Assembly: GCF_009547075.1 (NCBI RefSeq)
Contig: NZ_WIPH01000012.1
Coordinates: forward strand, 1-64,000
Origin: Gluconobacter aidae
GTDB lineage: Bacteria > Pseudomonadota > Alphaproteobacteria > Acetobacterales > Acetobacteraceae
Direction of reading: 5' to 3'
DNA: 64,000 nt
The notes under the pieces were generated by a model that made no database searches, was not told the DNA's origin, and was given only the letters and a program-made list of their open reading frames with translations. Of this stretch, positions 51,769-61,767 are shown one piece after another. A program made the position numbers and the translations under genes. How positions within the stretch are numbered: position 1 is the first letter of the stretch; the number at the start of each line of letters is the position of its first letter.

Positions 51769-53625
51769 GTGTCCGAGGCCCCGTCCTTTTCCCGCCCCAC
51801 GATCCGTCGTCTTTCCGGCCACGTTATCGATCTGATCGCGGCCGGTGAAGTCATCGAGCGTCCCGCTGCCGCTCTGAAGGAGCTGGTCGAGAACGCCATT
51901 GATGCCGGGGCAACCCGCATCGTGGTCGCTCTACGTGCCGGCGGGACAGACCGGATCGACGTCACGGATAATGGCTGTGGCATGACCCCGGTCGAGCTGG
52001 AACTGGCTGTCGAGCGCCACTGCACCTCCAAACTTCAGGACGATCATCTCGTCCAGATCCGCACGCTCGGCTTCCGGGGCGAAGCACTGCCCTCCATTGG
52101 CGCCAGCGCACGGCTTTCCATCACCTCCCGCACGCCGGACTCTGACACGGCCTGGTGCATCCGCGTCGATGGCGGTGTCATCACCTCGCCGCAGCCCGCC
52201 TCCGGCCCGGTCGGCACGCGCATCGTCGTGACGGATCTGTTCTTCGCCACCCCGGCGCGGCGCAAGTTTCTTAAAAGCGCGCGCGTCGAGAGCGGGCATG
52301 CCGAGTCTGTCATGCGGCGGCTGGCTTTGTCCGCGCCTCATTGCGCCATGCGTGTTCTGCTGGACGACAAGGTCCTGTTCGACCTCCCCGAACAAAGCCC
52401 GATCAGCCGTGCGGCCTCCATCCTCGATACCACCCCCGACACATTGATCCCGCTCGACGAACAGCGCGGGGCCGTGCGTCTGTCAGGATTCGCCTGTGGT
52501 CCGGCCCGTACCCGCGCCACCGGATCGGGTCAGTTCATTCTGGTCAACAACCGGCCGGTGACGGACCCGATGCTGCGGACCGCCATCCGCGTGGCCTATC
52601 GTCCCGTCATCGAACGCGGCCGCTTCCCGGTCATGGCGCTGCATCTGAAAGTGCCGCTGGAACGACTGGACGTGAACGTCCATCCCGCGAAGACCGAACT
52701 GCGTTTCGCTGACGAAGCCGAAATCCGCTCCCTCGTGATCGGTGGTCTGGGCCGGGCGCTGGGCCATGGCTCGAAGGGCGGCGGCGGCATCCATGCGAGT
52801 TTCGCCTCGCGTTCCTCCATCGTCTATCCGCCTCGGCCGCCGGAAATCCGCCCGCCGGGGACTTCTGCGACGGCTCCCGCGCTCCCGTTGCAGGCCAGCC
52901 TTCCCACGGCCTCTACGCCGCATTCTCCGCAAGCTGCGCCCCGCCAGGGTTTTGCGGAAACGGACCCCGCTTTCGCTCCCGCAGCCCGTGCCCCGCAGCA
53001 GCCCGAGGCGCTCGATCCCGCATTCCCGCTTGGCGCGTCCATCGCGCAGGTTTTCGACACCTACATTCTCGCGCTCGCCCCTGATGGCGACCTGATCCTC
53101 GTGGACCAGCATGCGGCCCATGAACGCCTGGCCCATGAGCGTCTGCGCGAACAATATGCGAGCGGGGGCACCCTGCGCGCGCAGGCCCTCCTCCTGCCCG
53201 AAGTGGTGGATCTGCCCCGCCGCGAGGCCGAGGCCCTCATGGCGCGGGCTGAGGATCTGGCCAGGCTCGGGATCGACCTCGAATCCTTCGGTCCCGGCAG
53301 TGTCCTGCTGCGTTCGGTTCCGGCCCTTCTGGGCGCGCAGGATATTCAGGGACTTCTGAAGGACATCGCTGACGAACTGGCCAGTGACCCGGATCTGGAC
53401 GCCGCCAGTACGGGAAGTTTCGCGCATCATCTGGACGCCATTCTCGCGCGGATGGCCTGTCATGGCAGTATCCGCGCAGGTCGTCGGCTCAAGCCCGAAG
53501 AAATGGATGCCCTGCTGCGGGAGATGGAACGCACTCCGCGTGCCAATACCTGCTCTCATGGACGGCCGACATGGCTCCGGTTGACACGACGGGAACTTGA
53601 ACGTCTCTTTGGGCGCGTAAAATAA
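51769..53625 (+). CDS. mutL: DNA mismatch repair protein MutL
   Basis: The 618-residue protein has the GHKL ATPase domain (ELVENAIDAGATRI; TDNGCGM; GFRGEALPSI) at residues 1-340. A Pro/Ala-rich linker (about residues 345-410) follows, then a C-terminal dimerisation domain with LVDQHAAHERLAHERL. GTG at 51769 follows GAGGAGG. The linker contains no conserved motif. It matches MutS-bound strands to downstream repair enzymes; the DQHA(X)2E(X)4E endonuclease motif is present as DQHAAHERLAHE, though many such proteins keep it without an endonuclease role. Confidence 0.94.
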   Translation: MSEAPSFSRPTIRRLSGHVIDLIAAGEVIERPAAALKELVENAIDAGATRIVVALRAGGTDRIDVTDNGCGMTPVELELAVERHCTSKLQDDHLVQIRTLGFRGEALPSIGASARLSITSRTPDSDTAWCIRVDGGVITSPQPASGPVGTRIVVTDLFFATPARRKFLKSARVESGHAESVMRRLALSAPHCAMRVLLDDKVLFDLPEQSPISRAASILDTTPDTLIPLDEQRGAVRLSGFACGPARTRATGSGQFILVNNRPVTDPMLRTAIRVAYRPVIERGRFPVMALHLKVPLERLDVNVHPAKTELRFADEAEIRSLVIGGLGRALGHGSKGGGGIHASFASRSSIVYPPRPPEIRPPGTSATAPALPLQASLPTASTPHSPQAAPRQGFAETDPAFAPAARAPQQPEALDPAFPLGASIAQVFDTYILALAPDGDLILVDQHAAHERLAHERLREQYASGGTLRAQALLLPEVVDLPRREAEALMARAEDLARLGIDLESFGPGSVLLRSVPALLGAQDIQGLLKDIADELASDPDLDAASTGSFAHHLDAILARMACHGSIRAGRRLKPEEMDALLREMERTPRANTCSHGRPTWLRLTRRELERLFGRVK

Positions 53626-53706
53626 CACGCAGGGTTGAAGAGTGGTTTCTTGTAACCCCATGTTAGGACCAGCGGCGATCACTTTGCCGGCAGGAAAGAC
53701 AACAGA

Positions 53707-55437
53707 ATGTCAGTGTCACTACAAGGCAGTTCCGAGGCCAGCGATGCCTCGCTCATCCACTCCCTTCGTGCCATTCTCGGTGCGCGACATGTCCTGACGG
53801 CTCCCTCCGCGACCTATCGCTTCCGCAAGGGGTTCCGCTTCGGCATGGGAGACGTGGTGGCGGTGCTTCAGCCGGGCTGCCTTGTCGAACTCTGGCGTGC
53901 CGCGAAGCTCTGTGCCGAGTCTGGTCGGATCATCATCATGCAGGCCGCCAATACGGGCCTGACCGGCGGCTCCACCCCTGACGGCAACGATTATGATCGC
54001 GGCGTGGTCATCATCAGCACGAACCGTCTGGACGGCATCCACCTGATCGGCGAGGGCAGGCAGGTCGTGTGCCTGCCCGGCTCCACCCTGCATGATCTGG
54101 AAGACAAACTCGCTGCCATCGGCCGTGAGCCACATTCCGTGATCGGCTCGTCCTGTATCGGCGCGTCGGTTCTGGGTGGTGTGAGCAACAATTCCGGCGG
54201 CGCGCTGGTCCAGCGTGGTCCGGCCTTCACCGAAATGGCCCTGTTTGGCCAGATGGGCCCGGACGGCAAGCTGCACCTCGTCAACCATCTGGGTATCCGT
54301 ATTGAAGGCAATCCCGAGCAGATCCTTGCCGCCGTGCAGGCCGGTCAGCTTCCGGAAAATGCCATCGACTGGAACGCCGGACGCGGTCATGACGAGAACT
54401 ATGCCGCCCATGTCCGCGACGTGGACGCCGACACCCCCGCCCGTTTCAATGCCGATCCCAGCCGCTGGTACGAAGCCGCGGGATGCGCGGGCAAATTGGT
54501 CGTGTTCGCGGTCCGTCTGGACACGTTCGAAGCGAACAAAAACCCGGCCGTGTTCTATATCGGGACGAACAACACATCCGATCTCGAAGACCTGCGTCGT
54601 CATGTCCTGACCCATTTTGACGAGTTGCCGATCGCCGGTGAATACCTGCATCGCGATGCGTTCAATATTGCCGAAAAATACGGCAAGGACACGTTTGCGG
54701 TCATCCGCTATTTCGGCACGAAATACCTGCCGATGTTCTTCTCCATGAAGTCCCGGTTCGACGTTTTCGCGCAGCGCCTGCCATTCCTGTCCGATCATTT
54801 CAGCGATCTGGCGATGCAGTTCCTCAGCCGCTTCCTGCCGAAACAGCTTCCCCAGCGCATGTGCGACTACCGGGACCGCTTCGAGCATCATTTGATGCTC
54901 AAGGTCTCCGCCCACATGACCGCGCCTGTCCGCGCCTATCTGGAGCAGTGGGCCTCAAGCACGGGTGGTGCCTTCTTCGAATGTACGCCGGATGAAGGCA
55001 CGCGCGCCTTTCTGCACCGCTTCGCCGCAGCCGGTGCCGCCGTGCGGTATCGTGCGGTCCACACGAAAACCGCTGAAGATATCGTGGCGCTCGACGTTGC
55101 CCTGCGCCGCAATGACCGTGAGTGGTTCGAGGTCCTTCCCAGGGAAATCGAGGACCGGATCATCGTCAAACTCTATTACGGCCACTTCTTCTGCCACGTG
55201 ATGCACCAGGATTACGTGATCAAGAAGGGCTACAACGCCATGCAGGTGGAGCACGACATGCTCCCCGGACTGGACGCGCGTGGCGCGCGTTATCCGGCGG
55301 AACACAATGTCGGTCATCTCTACAAGGCGCCGGACGAGATGGTTGCCCATTACCGCAGCCTCGATCCCTGCAACTGCTTCAATCCGGGTATCGGTCTGGC
55401 CACGAAGAAGCGGAACTGGGTTGCCGAGAGCGTCTGA
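53707..55437 (+). CDS. dld: Quinone-dependent D-lactate dehydrogenase
   Basis: The 576-residue FAD enzyme oxidises D-lactate to pyruvate and passes electrons to ubiquinone. FAD-binding residues lie in IIIMQAANTGLTGGSTPDGN, and GSSCIGASVLGGVSNNSGGA follows; the membrane-binding domain and C-terminal cap with PAEHNVGHLYKAP and CNCFNPGIG match Dld. It lets the bacterium use lactate in its periplasmic-side respiratory chain. It starts 82 bp after mutL and ends 18 bp from a convergent receptor gene. Confidence 0.95.
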   Translation: MSVSLQGSSEASDASLIHSLRAILGARHVLTAPSATYRFRKGFRFGMGDVVAVLQPGCLVELWRAAKLCAESGRIIIMQAANTGLTGGSTPDGNDYDRGVVIISTNRLDGIHLIGEGRQVVCLPGSTLHDLEDKLAAIGREPHSVIGSSCIGASVLGGVSNNSGGALVQRGPAFTEMALFGQMGPDGKLHLVNHLGIRIEGNPEQILAAVQAGQLPENAIDWNAGRGHDENYAAHVRDVDADTPARFNADPSRWYEAAGCAGKLVVFAVRLDTFEANKNPAVFYIGTNNTSDLEDLRRHVLTHFDELPIAGEYLHRDAFNIAEKYGKDTFAVIRYFGTKYLPMFFSMKSRFDVFAQRLPFLSDHFSDLAMQFLSRFLPKQLPQRMCDYRDRFEHHLMLKVSAHMTAPVRAYLEQWASSTGGAFFECTPDEGTRAFLHRFAAAGAAVRYRAVHTKTAEDIVALDVALRRNDREWFEVLPREIEDRIIVKLYYGHFFCHVMHQDYVIKKGYNAMQVEHDMLPGLDARGARYPAEHNVGHLYKAPDEMVAHYRSLDPCNCFNPGIGLATKKRNWVAESV

Positions 55438-55455
55438 CGCGCTCCCGGTTCTCTT

Positions 55456-57594
55456 TCAGAATGCGGCGGTCAGGTTCATGTTGAAGGACCGCCCCATTCC
55501 CGGCAACGGCCCCAGAATGCCCGTGGCGTCATAGCCACCCAGTGAGAGGCCGCCGAGCGGCAGGTAGTATCTCTGGTTCAGCACGTTCGCCAGTTCGGCA
55601 TTGAGCGTGAAATACCGCCAGCGATAGCTCCCCCCAAGCCCCAGCAGCGCATAGCCCGGCGTGCGGGGTTCGTTGCGCAGCCAGTCCACGGTGTCCTTGG
55701 ATTTCACGAGCGTTACTTCGACACGACCAGTCCAGTTCTCATAGGTCTCGTGCAGCCCGATCAGACCGTTCGCAGGCATCTGGTGATACAGCCCCGAATG
55801 CGTGACCAGATCCACACCGCGCACCCAGTTGATGTTGCCGACCAGTTCGCCCCGTCCATAGGCCGTCCTGTCCCACAGGCGCACGGATCCTGAGGCGTTG
55901 ATGCCATAGCTCTGGGCATTATGGTTGACGAAGCCCAGCATCGACAGGCCATTCGAGAAGCTGCGCAGCCGCCGGACGTTAATGTAGTTGTGCGTATAGG
56001 TATAAAACGGCTGGATCTTCAGATCCCAGCGCTGGGCGGGGGTCGGATCATGCCAGTCCACCGTGACGCTGGCCGTATTGGCGACCTCGGGGGACAGGTT
56101 CAGGTTCCCTACATAGCCATTGCCGTCGCCAAACCAGCCGATCATCCGCGTTGCCATGCTGCCCCTGCCCCAGGCATAACGCTCATACAGGTTTGGCGAG
56201 CGCGTCTTGCGGGCATAGCCGCCTTCGATGGACAGGCTGTCCAGCGGCTTCCAGCGTCCTGTCGCGGTCACGTCGAAATTGACATCCGTGCGCCCGCGTG
56301 ACGCCTGGTTGAACCGCTTCGCCGCCATCGCATCCGCCATGGACATCATCCCGGTCCAGGAATAGGGCGCGACCTTGCCGGTATTCATCATCACCAGATC
56401 GTTGCGAAATCCGAGCTGCGTGGAAAAGCGGGGCAGCCACTGCGCGTCCCATTCCGCGAAATGACCCAGCCGGTCCCGATGGCCGTTATTGATGTTGTGA
56501 TAGGTGCCTGGCCCCATCATTTTGCTACCCTGAAGCGGCGGCCACCAGTCATTCAACCCGTTATGGTCAAAAGAGCTGCCCAGTTTGAGCGTATGCTTCA
56601 GCCCGAGCGGGATTGTCGCTTTGATCGCATAGGTCGCCGTCCGCGCATCCGTGTTCATCGGCATACCCGTAGTCGCACTATGGCCGCCCTTGTCCGAGAG
56701 CATGTTCATGACATGAGTCACCCGCTGCCAGGAGCCACGGACATCCAGCGTGCCCCAGTTGAAGTCGCCCTTGTACTTGCCGTTCACGAAGGTGGAGCGG
56801 TTGTTCGTCATATCCATGTACTGGTTGGGAAAACCCTCGTAGGGGATGTCCTGCTGACCGAAAGTCAGGGCCAGAAGATGGTTGGCCTTCTTCACGCCAA
56901 GCGTCACGGCATGGTTGAAGCTCAGATACTCGGTGGACCGCACGCGCTGCCCGTTCCCGCCTGCCTGATAGTCGCTGGCATGGGAATAGGACGCGGTATA
57001 GCGCAGACTGAACATGTCATTGGCGACCGTCAGGGACCCTGAAGCTCCCGAACCGCCGCCATTGCTGCGATAATCGCCCCGCACATGACCCGTCACAAGG
57101 ATATTGCCTGTCTTGGCGAACAGGGGATCTTTGCGCTCGATCTCGACGGTCCCGCCGATGCTGTCTCCGCCCAGACTCACGGGCGTGATCCCCGCAATCG
57201 CCACCGCACGCGAAACGCTGTCGGGATCGACATAGGACATGGCGGGATTCATATGGTTCGGACAGGCAGCATCAATCCGCATGCCGTCCACGAGCGTCGC
57301 CACCCTGTCGTCGGCCATACCGTTCAGGACGGGTAGGGCGGAGACACCGCCTGCGGAATAGGTGCTGTACCCGAGTGCATGGTCCAGGAGATGCGCCGTA
57401 TCCGCGCTCGTCGTCCGGGGCTGGCGTACGCCATTGACCCTCAGATGCTCAGCCTTGGCGGACTCGACGGACTCCGGCTGGGAGAGGGCATCCTGTGCGG
57501 ACGCCGCAGAAAAGGCACTCAGGGCAAAGAAAATGGCCGTCAGGCACTGGCGCGCATAACCTGCGTCCGTGCGGGTCCTGTAAAGGGGGAGCAT
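55456..57594 (-). CDS. TonB-dependent receptor, probable copper (OprC-like) receptor
   Basis: The 712-residue receptor starts at the ATG 57594 (GAGG nine bases upstream), with a signal peptide ending AASAQ. The plug shows NGMADDRVATLVDGMRIDAA followed by CPNHMNPAMSYVDPDSV, a Met/His/Cys-rich segment like that of OprC-type copper receptors. The barrel ends in NLTAAF. A DUF2946 protein, often linked to copper, is encoded just upstream on the same strand. Substrate is inferred, not shown. Confidence 0.72.
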   Translation of the reverse strand: MLPLYRTRTDAGYARQCLTAIFFALSAFSAASAQDALSQPESVESAKAEHLRVNGVRQPRTTSADTAHLLDHALGYSTYSAGGVSALPVLNGMADDRVATLVDGMRIDAACPNHMNPAMSYVDPDSVSRAVAIAGITPVSLGGDSIGGTVEIERKDPLFAKTGNILVTGHVRGDYRSNGGGSGASGSLTVANDMFSLRYTASYSHASDYQAGGNGQRVRSTEYLSFNHAVTLGVKKANHLLALTFGQQDIPYEGFPNQYMDMTNNRSTFVNGKYKGDFNWGTLDVRGSWQRVTHVMNMLSDKGGHSATTGMPMNTDARTATYAIKATIPLGLKHTLKLGSSFDHNGLNDWWPPLQGSKMMGPGTYHNINNGHRDRLGHFAEWDAQWLPRFSTQLGFRNDLVMMNTGKVAPYSWTGMMSMADAMAAKRFNQASRGRTDVNFDVTATGRWKPLDSLSIEGGYARKTRSPNLYERYAWGRGSMATRMIGWFGDGNGYVGNLNLSPEVANTASVTVDWHDPTPAQRWDLKIQPFYTYTHNYINVRRLRSFSNGLSMLGFVNHNAQSYGINASGSVRLWDRTAYGRGELVGNINWVRGVDLVTHSGLYHQMPANGLIGLHETYENWTGRVEVTLVKSKDTVDWLRNEPRTPGYALLGLGGSYRWRYFTLNAELANVLNQRYYLPLGGLSLGGYDATGILGPLPGMGRSFNMNLTAAF

Positions 57595-57708
57595 GATCCA
57601 CATCCTCGACTGATCTGAAATCCAGCCACGGCGGATCACGCCCGGCAGGCTGTCCCGAAAGCGACAGACCGCAGGCAGTTTCTTCCTCCGCCATGACCAC
57701 GATGGGGG

Positions 57709-58167
57709 TCAGACGAGGCGGGGTGGCCCTCGGGAGGGGGGAAGCAGTCGCCAGATCGCGGGCGGCGCACGCGGCGCACCGGGCGTCTGGCGGATCTGGC
57801 GTCCTGGGGTCCCACAGGCCGGCAGCACAGGCAGGCTGGCCAGAATGACCGCCAGAAGCTGTAACAGGGGGCAAAGCGGGCAGGTGCCGTCATGCGAATG
57901 GTGATGATGTCGATGTGCGGCGGTCATGCCGGGCATCGGCCCGGACATCTGTTCCGTCACCACCATGGGAGACGGTGCAATGTCGATGCCCGTCAGGCGC
58001 TCGATCGTGGCCCGGGGACTTTCTTCGGGATAGGAACATCCCTGAAGAACAAGCTGCCCCAGAAACCCCAGAAGAACCACGGCGATGACTGCAAGCGCAG
58101 ACAGACCGGACCGTCGGTTCGAAGGGGAAAAGAGGCGGGACATAACGCCCGCATCTGGCGCCTGCAT
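57709..58167 (-). CDS. DUF2946-like membrane protein with His/Cys metal motif
   Basis: The 152-residue protein has a membrane anchor (LSALAVIAVVLLGFLGQLVL, about residues 22-41) and then HRHHHHSHDGTCPLCPLLQL (about residues 85-104), a His-cluster and CxxC. A second hydrophobic segment follows. This DUF2946 pattern is found beside copper-related TonB receptors and is thought to bind metal. ATG at 58143 is a possible alternative start. The C-terminal 30 residues are Pro/Arg-rich. It probably forms an operon with the receptor at 55456. Confidence 0.65.
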   Translation of the reverse strand: MQAPDAGVMSRLFSPSNRRSGLSALAVIAVVLLGFLGQLVLQGCSYPEESPRATIERLTGIDIAPSPMVVTEQMSGPMPGMTAAHRHHHHSHDGTCPLCPLLQLLAVILASLPVLPACGTPGRQIRQTPGAPRAPPAIWRLLPPSRGPPRLV

Positions 58168-58230
58168 CCCCTGCCGGTCAAGAGAGCGGAATACGTCCCG
58201 ACCCTATATTTCTGTCTGTTTTCAACTTCG

Positions 58231-59121
58231 CTAGTGCAGGGACTTCTGCCGTCCTGTCAGCACATTCCCGGCCGAGGCTGCGGCAATACACAGCACGCCC
58301 GTCCAGCGCATCGCGGACAGGGCCTCATGCAGGAACACGAATCCTGACAGAGCGCCCAGCATCGGCTCCATGCTCAGCAGGATCCCCAGGTCGCGCGGGC
58401 TCAGGCTTCGCATCGCCATCATGTCCAGAATATACGGCACCGCCGAAGAAAGGACCGCCACGCTCAGTGCCGCCCCTCCCTGCCAGGGATGGGTCAGGAC
58501 CGTCGGGATCGTCGGGACCAGACAGGGCAGGAGCAGAATTCCCGCCGTACTCATGCCCAGTGTCGTGGCGACGGGGGCCGGGAAGATTTTCCCCATCCGC
58601 GTGCCGGTCAGGATATAGACCACCCAGCCGCACCCGCTCAGAAGGGCCGCCGCGACCCCGAACAGATTGAGCGACGCCAGACCCACCGTCGGTCCCTCGG
58701 GTCGCAGCAGCAGGAACAGCCCCGCGACCACCAGCCCCGCCCAGCACAGATCCAGCCAGCGGCGGGAACCGACCAGCGCGAGCGTCAGAGGGCCTGTGAA
58801 CTCAAGGGCGACGACCACACCCAGCGGCAGCCGCACCAGCGCCGCGTAAAAGCAGAAATTCATGATCGCGACAGAAGCGCCATAAGGCAGCAGCAGCTTC
58901 AGCCGCTCGACCGTCAGCGTGCCAGGCGTCGGCCGCCAGATGCACAGCAGGATGAGCGCCGCCAGACAGACGCGCAGCCCCACCATGCCGGTCGGGCCAA
59001 ACAGCGGAAACAGCCCTTTTGCCAGCGTTGCGCCGATCTGAAAGGAGGAAATTCCTCCGATCAGACATCCGACGGCCTTGAGCTGGCTCTGGGACTCCGT
59101 GGAACCGGCCTGTAACGACAC
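58231..59121 (-). CDS. EamA-family (RhtA-like) exporter
   Basis: The 296-residue protein has ten predicted membrane helices in two EamA repeats, with the pattern GxxPxGVVVALEFTGPLTLAL and LSSAVPYILDMMAMRSLSPR. RhtA-like members export threonine, homoserine or other metabolites. The substrate is unknown. It ends two bases before the parE start? No: it lies immediately downstream of parE on the same strand (parE stop at 59124), so they may be co-transcribed. Confidence 0.8.
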   Translation of the reverse strand: MSLQAGSTESQSQLKAVGCLIGGISSFQIGATLAKGLFPLFGPTGMVGLRVCLAALILLCIWRPTPGTLTVERLKLLLPYGASVAIMNFCFYAALVRLPLGVVVALEFTGPLTLALVGSRRWLDLCWAGLVVAGLFLLLRPEGPTVGLASLNLFGVAAALLSGCGWVVYILTGTRMGKIFPAPVATTLGMSTAGILLLPCLVPTIPTVLTHPWQGGAALSVAVLSSAVPYILDMMAMRSLSPRDLGILLSMEPMLGALSGFVFLHEALSAMRWTGVLCIAAASAGNVLTGRQKSLH

Positions 59122-59123
59122 GC

Positions 59124-61139
59124 TCAGACGTCGAGTTCGTCAACGGAACGGGCATGTTCCTGAATGAAGCGGAACCGCAGTTCCGGCTTGCGGCCCATCA
59201 GGCTTTCCACACGCTCGCTGGTCACCAGACGGTCCTCAGGCGGCGTGATGACGCGCAGAAGCGTCCGCCGGGCCGGGTCCATGGTCGTTTCCTTGAGATC
59301 CTTCACCGGCATTTCGCCCAGACCCTTGAAGCGGGAGACCTCGACCTTCGCATTCGGCTTGAAGTCGGCTTTGATGCGCCGAACACGGTCCTGATCGTCC
59401 ATCGCATAGACCGTCTTGGGCCCATGTGTGATGCGATAGAGCGGCGGTTGCGCCAGATGCAGATGCCCCTGACGGATCAGTTCCGGCATTTCGCGATAGA
59501 AGAACGTCATCAGAAGCGAAGCGATATGCGCTCCGTCCACGTCGGCATCCGTCATGATGATGACGCGCCCGTAGCGCAGACGGCTGATATCGAACGACGC
59601 CCCGATGCCGCAGCCCAGAGCTTCCGTCAGATCCCGAAGCTCCTGATTGGCCCGCAGCTTGTCGGTCGTGGCGGAAGCCACGTTGAGGATCTTCCCTCGC
59701 AGCGGCAGCACGGCCTGCGTCTCGCGGTCACGCGCCTGACGCGCCGACCCACCGGCCGATTCGCCTTCCACGAGGAACAGCTCCGTCTCCGCCGCATTTT
59801 CGCGCGTGCAGTCCGTCAGCTTTCCCGGGAGACGCAGCTTGCGTGTCGCGCTTTTGCGGGCCGTGTCTTTGACTTCACGACGGCGCAGACGCTCTTCCGC
59901 GCGTTCCACCATGAACGTCAGCAGACTGTCCGCCTGTTGCGGATTGCCACCCAGCCAGTGATCCACTCGGTCGCGCAGCGCGCCCTCGACCAGCCGCGAT
60001 GCTTCCTGCGAAGTCAGCTTGTCCTTGGTCTGGCCCTGGAACTGCGGGTCGCGGATGAAGACCGAGAGCTTGGCCGCCACGGAGCCGAGAACATCCTCGG
60101 CCGAGATTGCAGCGGCTCGTTTGACCTTACGCTGGTCGCCCCACGCGCGCAGCCCCTTGACCAGGGCCGCGCGGAACCCGGCCTCATGCGTTCCGCCCTG
60201 AGGCGTGGGAATCGTGTTGCAAAACGAGGAGAGCGAGGCCGTACCGCTTTCAAGGAACGCCACCGCCCATTCCACCCGGCCGCCTGTACGGCCGTCTGCC
60301 GCAATCGGCAGCTCGACGTCGCCGGCCCAGATCGGCGTCAGAAGATCCGGATCGGGCCCGAGTTCCGCCGAAAGGGCGTCTTCCAGTCCGTTGGGGAACT
60401 GGATAGTGGCCTCGATCGGCGTCTCGTCTCCGGCCTTGATAAGGGAGGGCTCGCATTTCCACTGGATCGTCACCCCCCGGAACAGCGCCGCCTTGGAGCA
60501 GCACATCCGGTAGAGGCGCGCAGGGGAGAAATGATGATTGCCGAAGATTTCCGGGTCGGGCGTAAACCGCACCGTCGTTCCGCGACGGTTGGGCGCATTG
60601 CCGATTTCCGCCAGAGGTGCCAGCGAGACACCGCGCACGAAGTCCTGCCGGTACAGCGTCCGGTCCCGTGCGACCTCGACTTCCAGCTTCTCGGACAGCG
60701 CATTGACGACCGAACTGCCGACGCCATGCAGGCCGCCGGAGGTGTCATAGGCCTTGCCGGAGAACTTTCCACCCGCATGCAGCGTGGTGAAAATCACCTC
60801 AAGCGCGGATTTGTCGGGAAATTTCGGATGGGGATCGGTCGGGATGCCACGGCCATTGTCGCGCACCATGAGCGTGCGCGGGCCTTCCAGCCGCACGTCG
60901 ATGGTCGTGGCGTGCCCCGCCACAGCTTCATCCATCGCGTTATCGAGGATCTCGGAGGCCAGATGATGATACGCGGTATCATCCGTGCCGCCGATATACA
61001 TGCCCGGACGGCGCCGGACGGGCTCAAGCCCTTCCAGCACCTCGATGTCGTGGGCGCCATATTCCGTGTCGACCGTGCCCTTGCGGGCGCCGCCGGTCCG
61101 GGTTTTGCCTGTCTTTCCTGACTCGAACAGATCGCTCAT
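59124..61139 (-). CDS. parE: DNA topoisomerase IV subunit B
   Basis: The 671-residue protein has the GHKL ATPase (EILDNAMDEAVAGHATTI; RDNGRGIPTDPHPKFPDKSA), the transducer, and the TOPRIM domain (LFLVEGESAGGSARQARDRE; MTDADVDGAHIASLL). With ParC it unlinks sister chromosomes near the terminus. The presence of PDKSALEVIFTTLHAGGKF supports ParE over GyrB, with the shorter TOPRIM region. parC is not in the window. Confidence 0.92.
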   Translation of the reverse strand: MSDLFESGKTGKTRTGGARKGTVDTEYGAHDIEVLEGLEPVRRRPGMYIGGTDDTAYHHLASEILDNAMDEAVAGHATTIDVRLEGPRTLMVRDNGRGIPTDPHPKFPDKSALEVIFTTLHAGGKFSGKAYDTSGGLHGVGSSVVNALSEKLEVEVARDRTLYRQDFVRGVSLAPLAEIGNAPNRRGTTVRFTPDPEIFGNHHFSPARLYRMCCSKAALFRGVTIQWKCEPSLIKAGDETPIEATIQFPNGLEDALSAELGPDPDLLTPIWAGDVELPIAADGRTGGRVEWAVAFLESGTASLSSFCNTIPTPQGGTHEAGFRAALVKGLRAWGDQRKVKRAAAISAEDVLGSVAAKLSVFIRDPQFQGQTKDKLTSQEASRLVEGALRDRVDHWLGGNPQQADSLLTFMVERAEERLRRREVKDTARKSATRKLRLPGKLTDCTRENAAETELFLVEGESAGGSARQARDRETQAVLPLRGKILNVASATTDKLRANQELRDLTEALGCGIGASFDISRLRYGRVIIMTDADVDGAHIASLLMTFFYREMPELIRQGHLHLAQPPLYRITHGPKTVYAMDDQDRVRRIKADFKPNAKVEVSRFKGLGEMPVKDLKETTMDPARRTLLRVITPPEDRLVTSERVESLMGRKPELRFRFIQEHARSVDELDV

Positions 61140-61206
61140 GTCTGCGTTGTCGCCGTCCCGTCACGGAACGTCAAGCGAACGCTTCGCGACAGGATCAGAG
61201 AGTGGC

Positions 61207-61767
61207 TCAGGCGCGGTTCGTGTGGCGGGTGGCTGCCCGCTTCGTCACGCCCTTGCGGGAGTGGCGGTCAATGGTCGCCGGAGCCTCGCAGCTCTCATAG
61301 GAGGCAGGCTGCGCCACGTCCTTGGCCTCGGCGTAGTGCGCCAGATCGGACGAGGATTCGAGAGCATTGATCTCGTCGAACATGGCTTCGCGCTGCTGGC
61401 AGAAGACGGTTCCGGATTTCAGGCCGCCCAGCGACTGGATGTCGGCGAGCTGCGTGATGTAGTCATCGTGCTCAACCTGCGCACGACGGCCATAGGTCGT
61501 GTGGAAATAGCTTTTCAGACGCTCGTCCGCGCTCAGCAGGGCCGGACGGAACTTGCTGACGAAAGCATTGTAGCGGTCCTGGGCCTTGCAGGACAGCGCC
61601 GTCACCATCAGCTCGGATTTCAGTCCCGCCACGTCGAAAGCCTCGTGGGCGGGCGAATTGCCACAGTCCGCCGCGCGGGCGGACAGGGGATGAACGGCAG
61701 CAAGCGTCGCGCAGGAAAGTCCGGCGGCAAGCAGGCTTTTGACAGAACGGCGAAAGATCGACGGCAT
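61207..61767 (-). CDS. Exported protein of unknown function (186 aa)
   Basis: The ATG at 61767 (GGAG six bases upstream) begins a signal peptide (MPSIFRRSVKSLLAAGLSCA, ending ARAAD). The mature part is helical with four Cys (two in CGNSP and SCKAQ, two in FCQQRE and ESCEAP), suggesting disulfides. It includes YFHTTYGRRAQVEHDDYITQ. The basic C-terminal tail is likely flexible. No family was recognised. It lies 67 bp from parE on the same strand. Confidence 0.68.
   Translation of the reverse strand: MPSIFRRSVKSLLAAGLSCATLAAVHPLSARAADCGNSPAHEAFDVAGLKSELMVTALSCKAQDRYNAFVSKFRPALLSADERLKSYFHTTYGRRAQVEHDDYITQLADIQSLGGLKSGTVFCQQREAMFDEINALESSSDLAHYAEAKDVAQPASYESCEAPATIDRHSRKGVTKRAATRHTNRA

Noticed and set aside
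59154-61121. 655-codon open frame on the plus strand antisense to parE
   Set aside because: It mirrors the parE reading frame in GC-rich DNA; the encoded sequence is Arg/Gln/His-rich with no domain, while parE has all family motifs.
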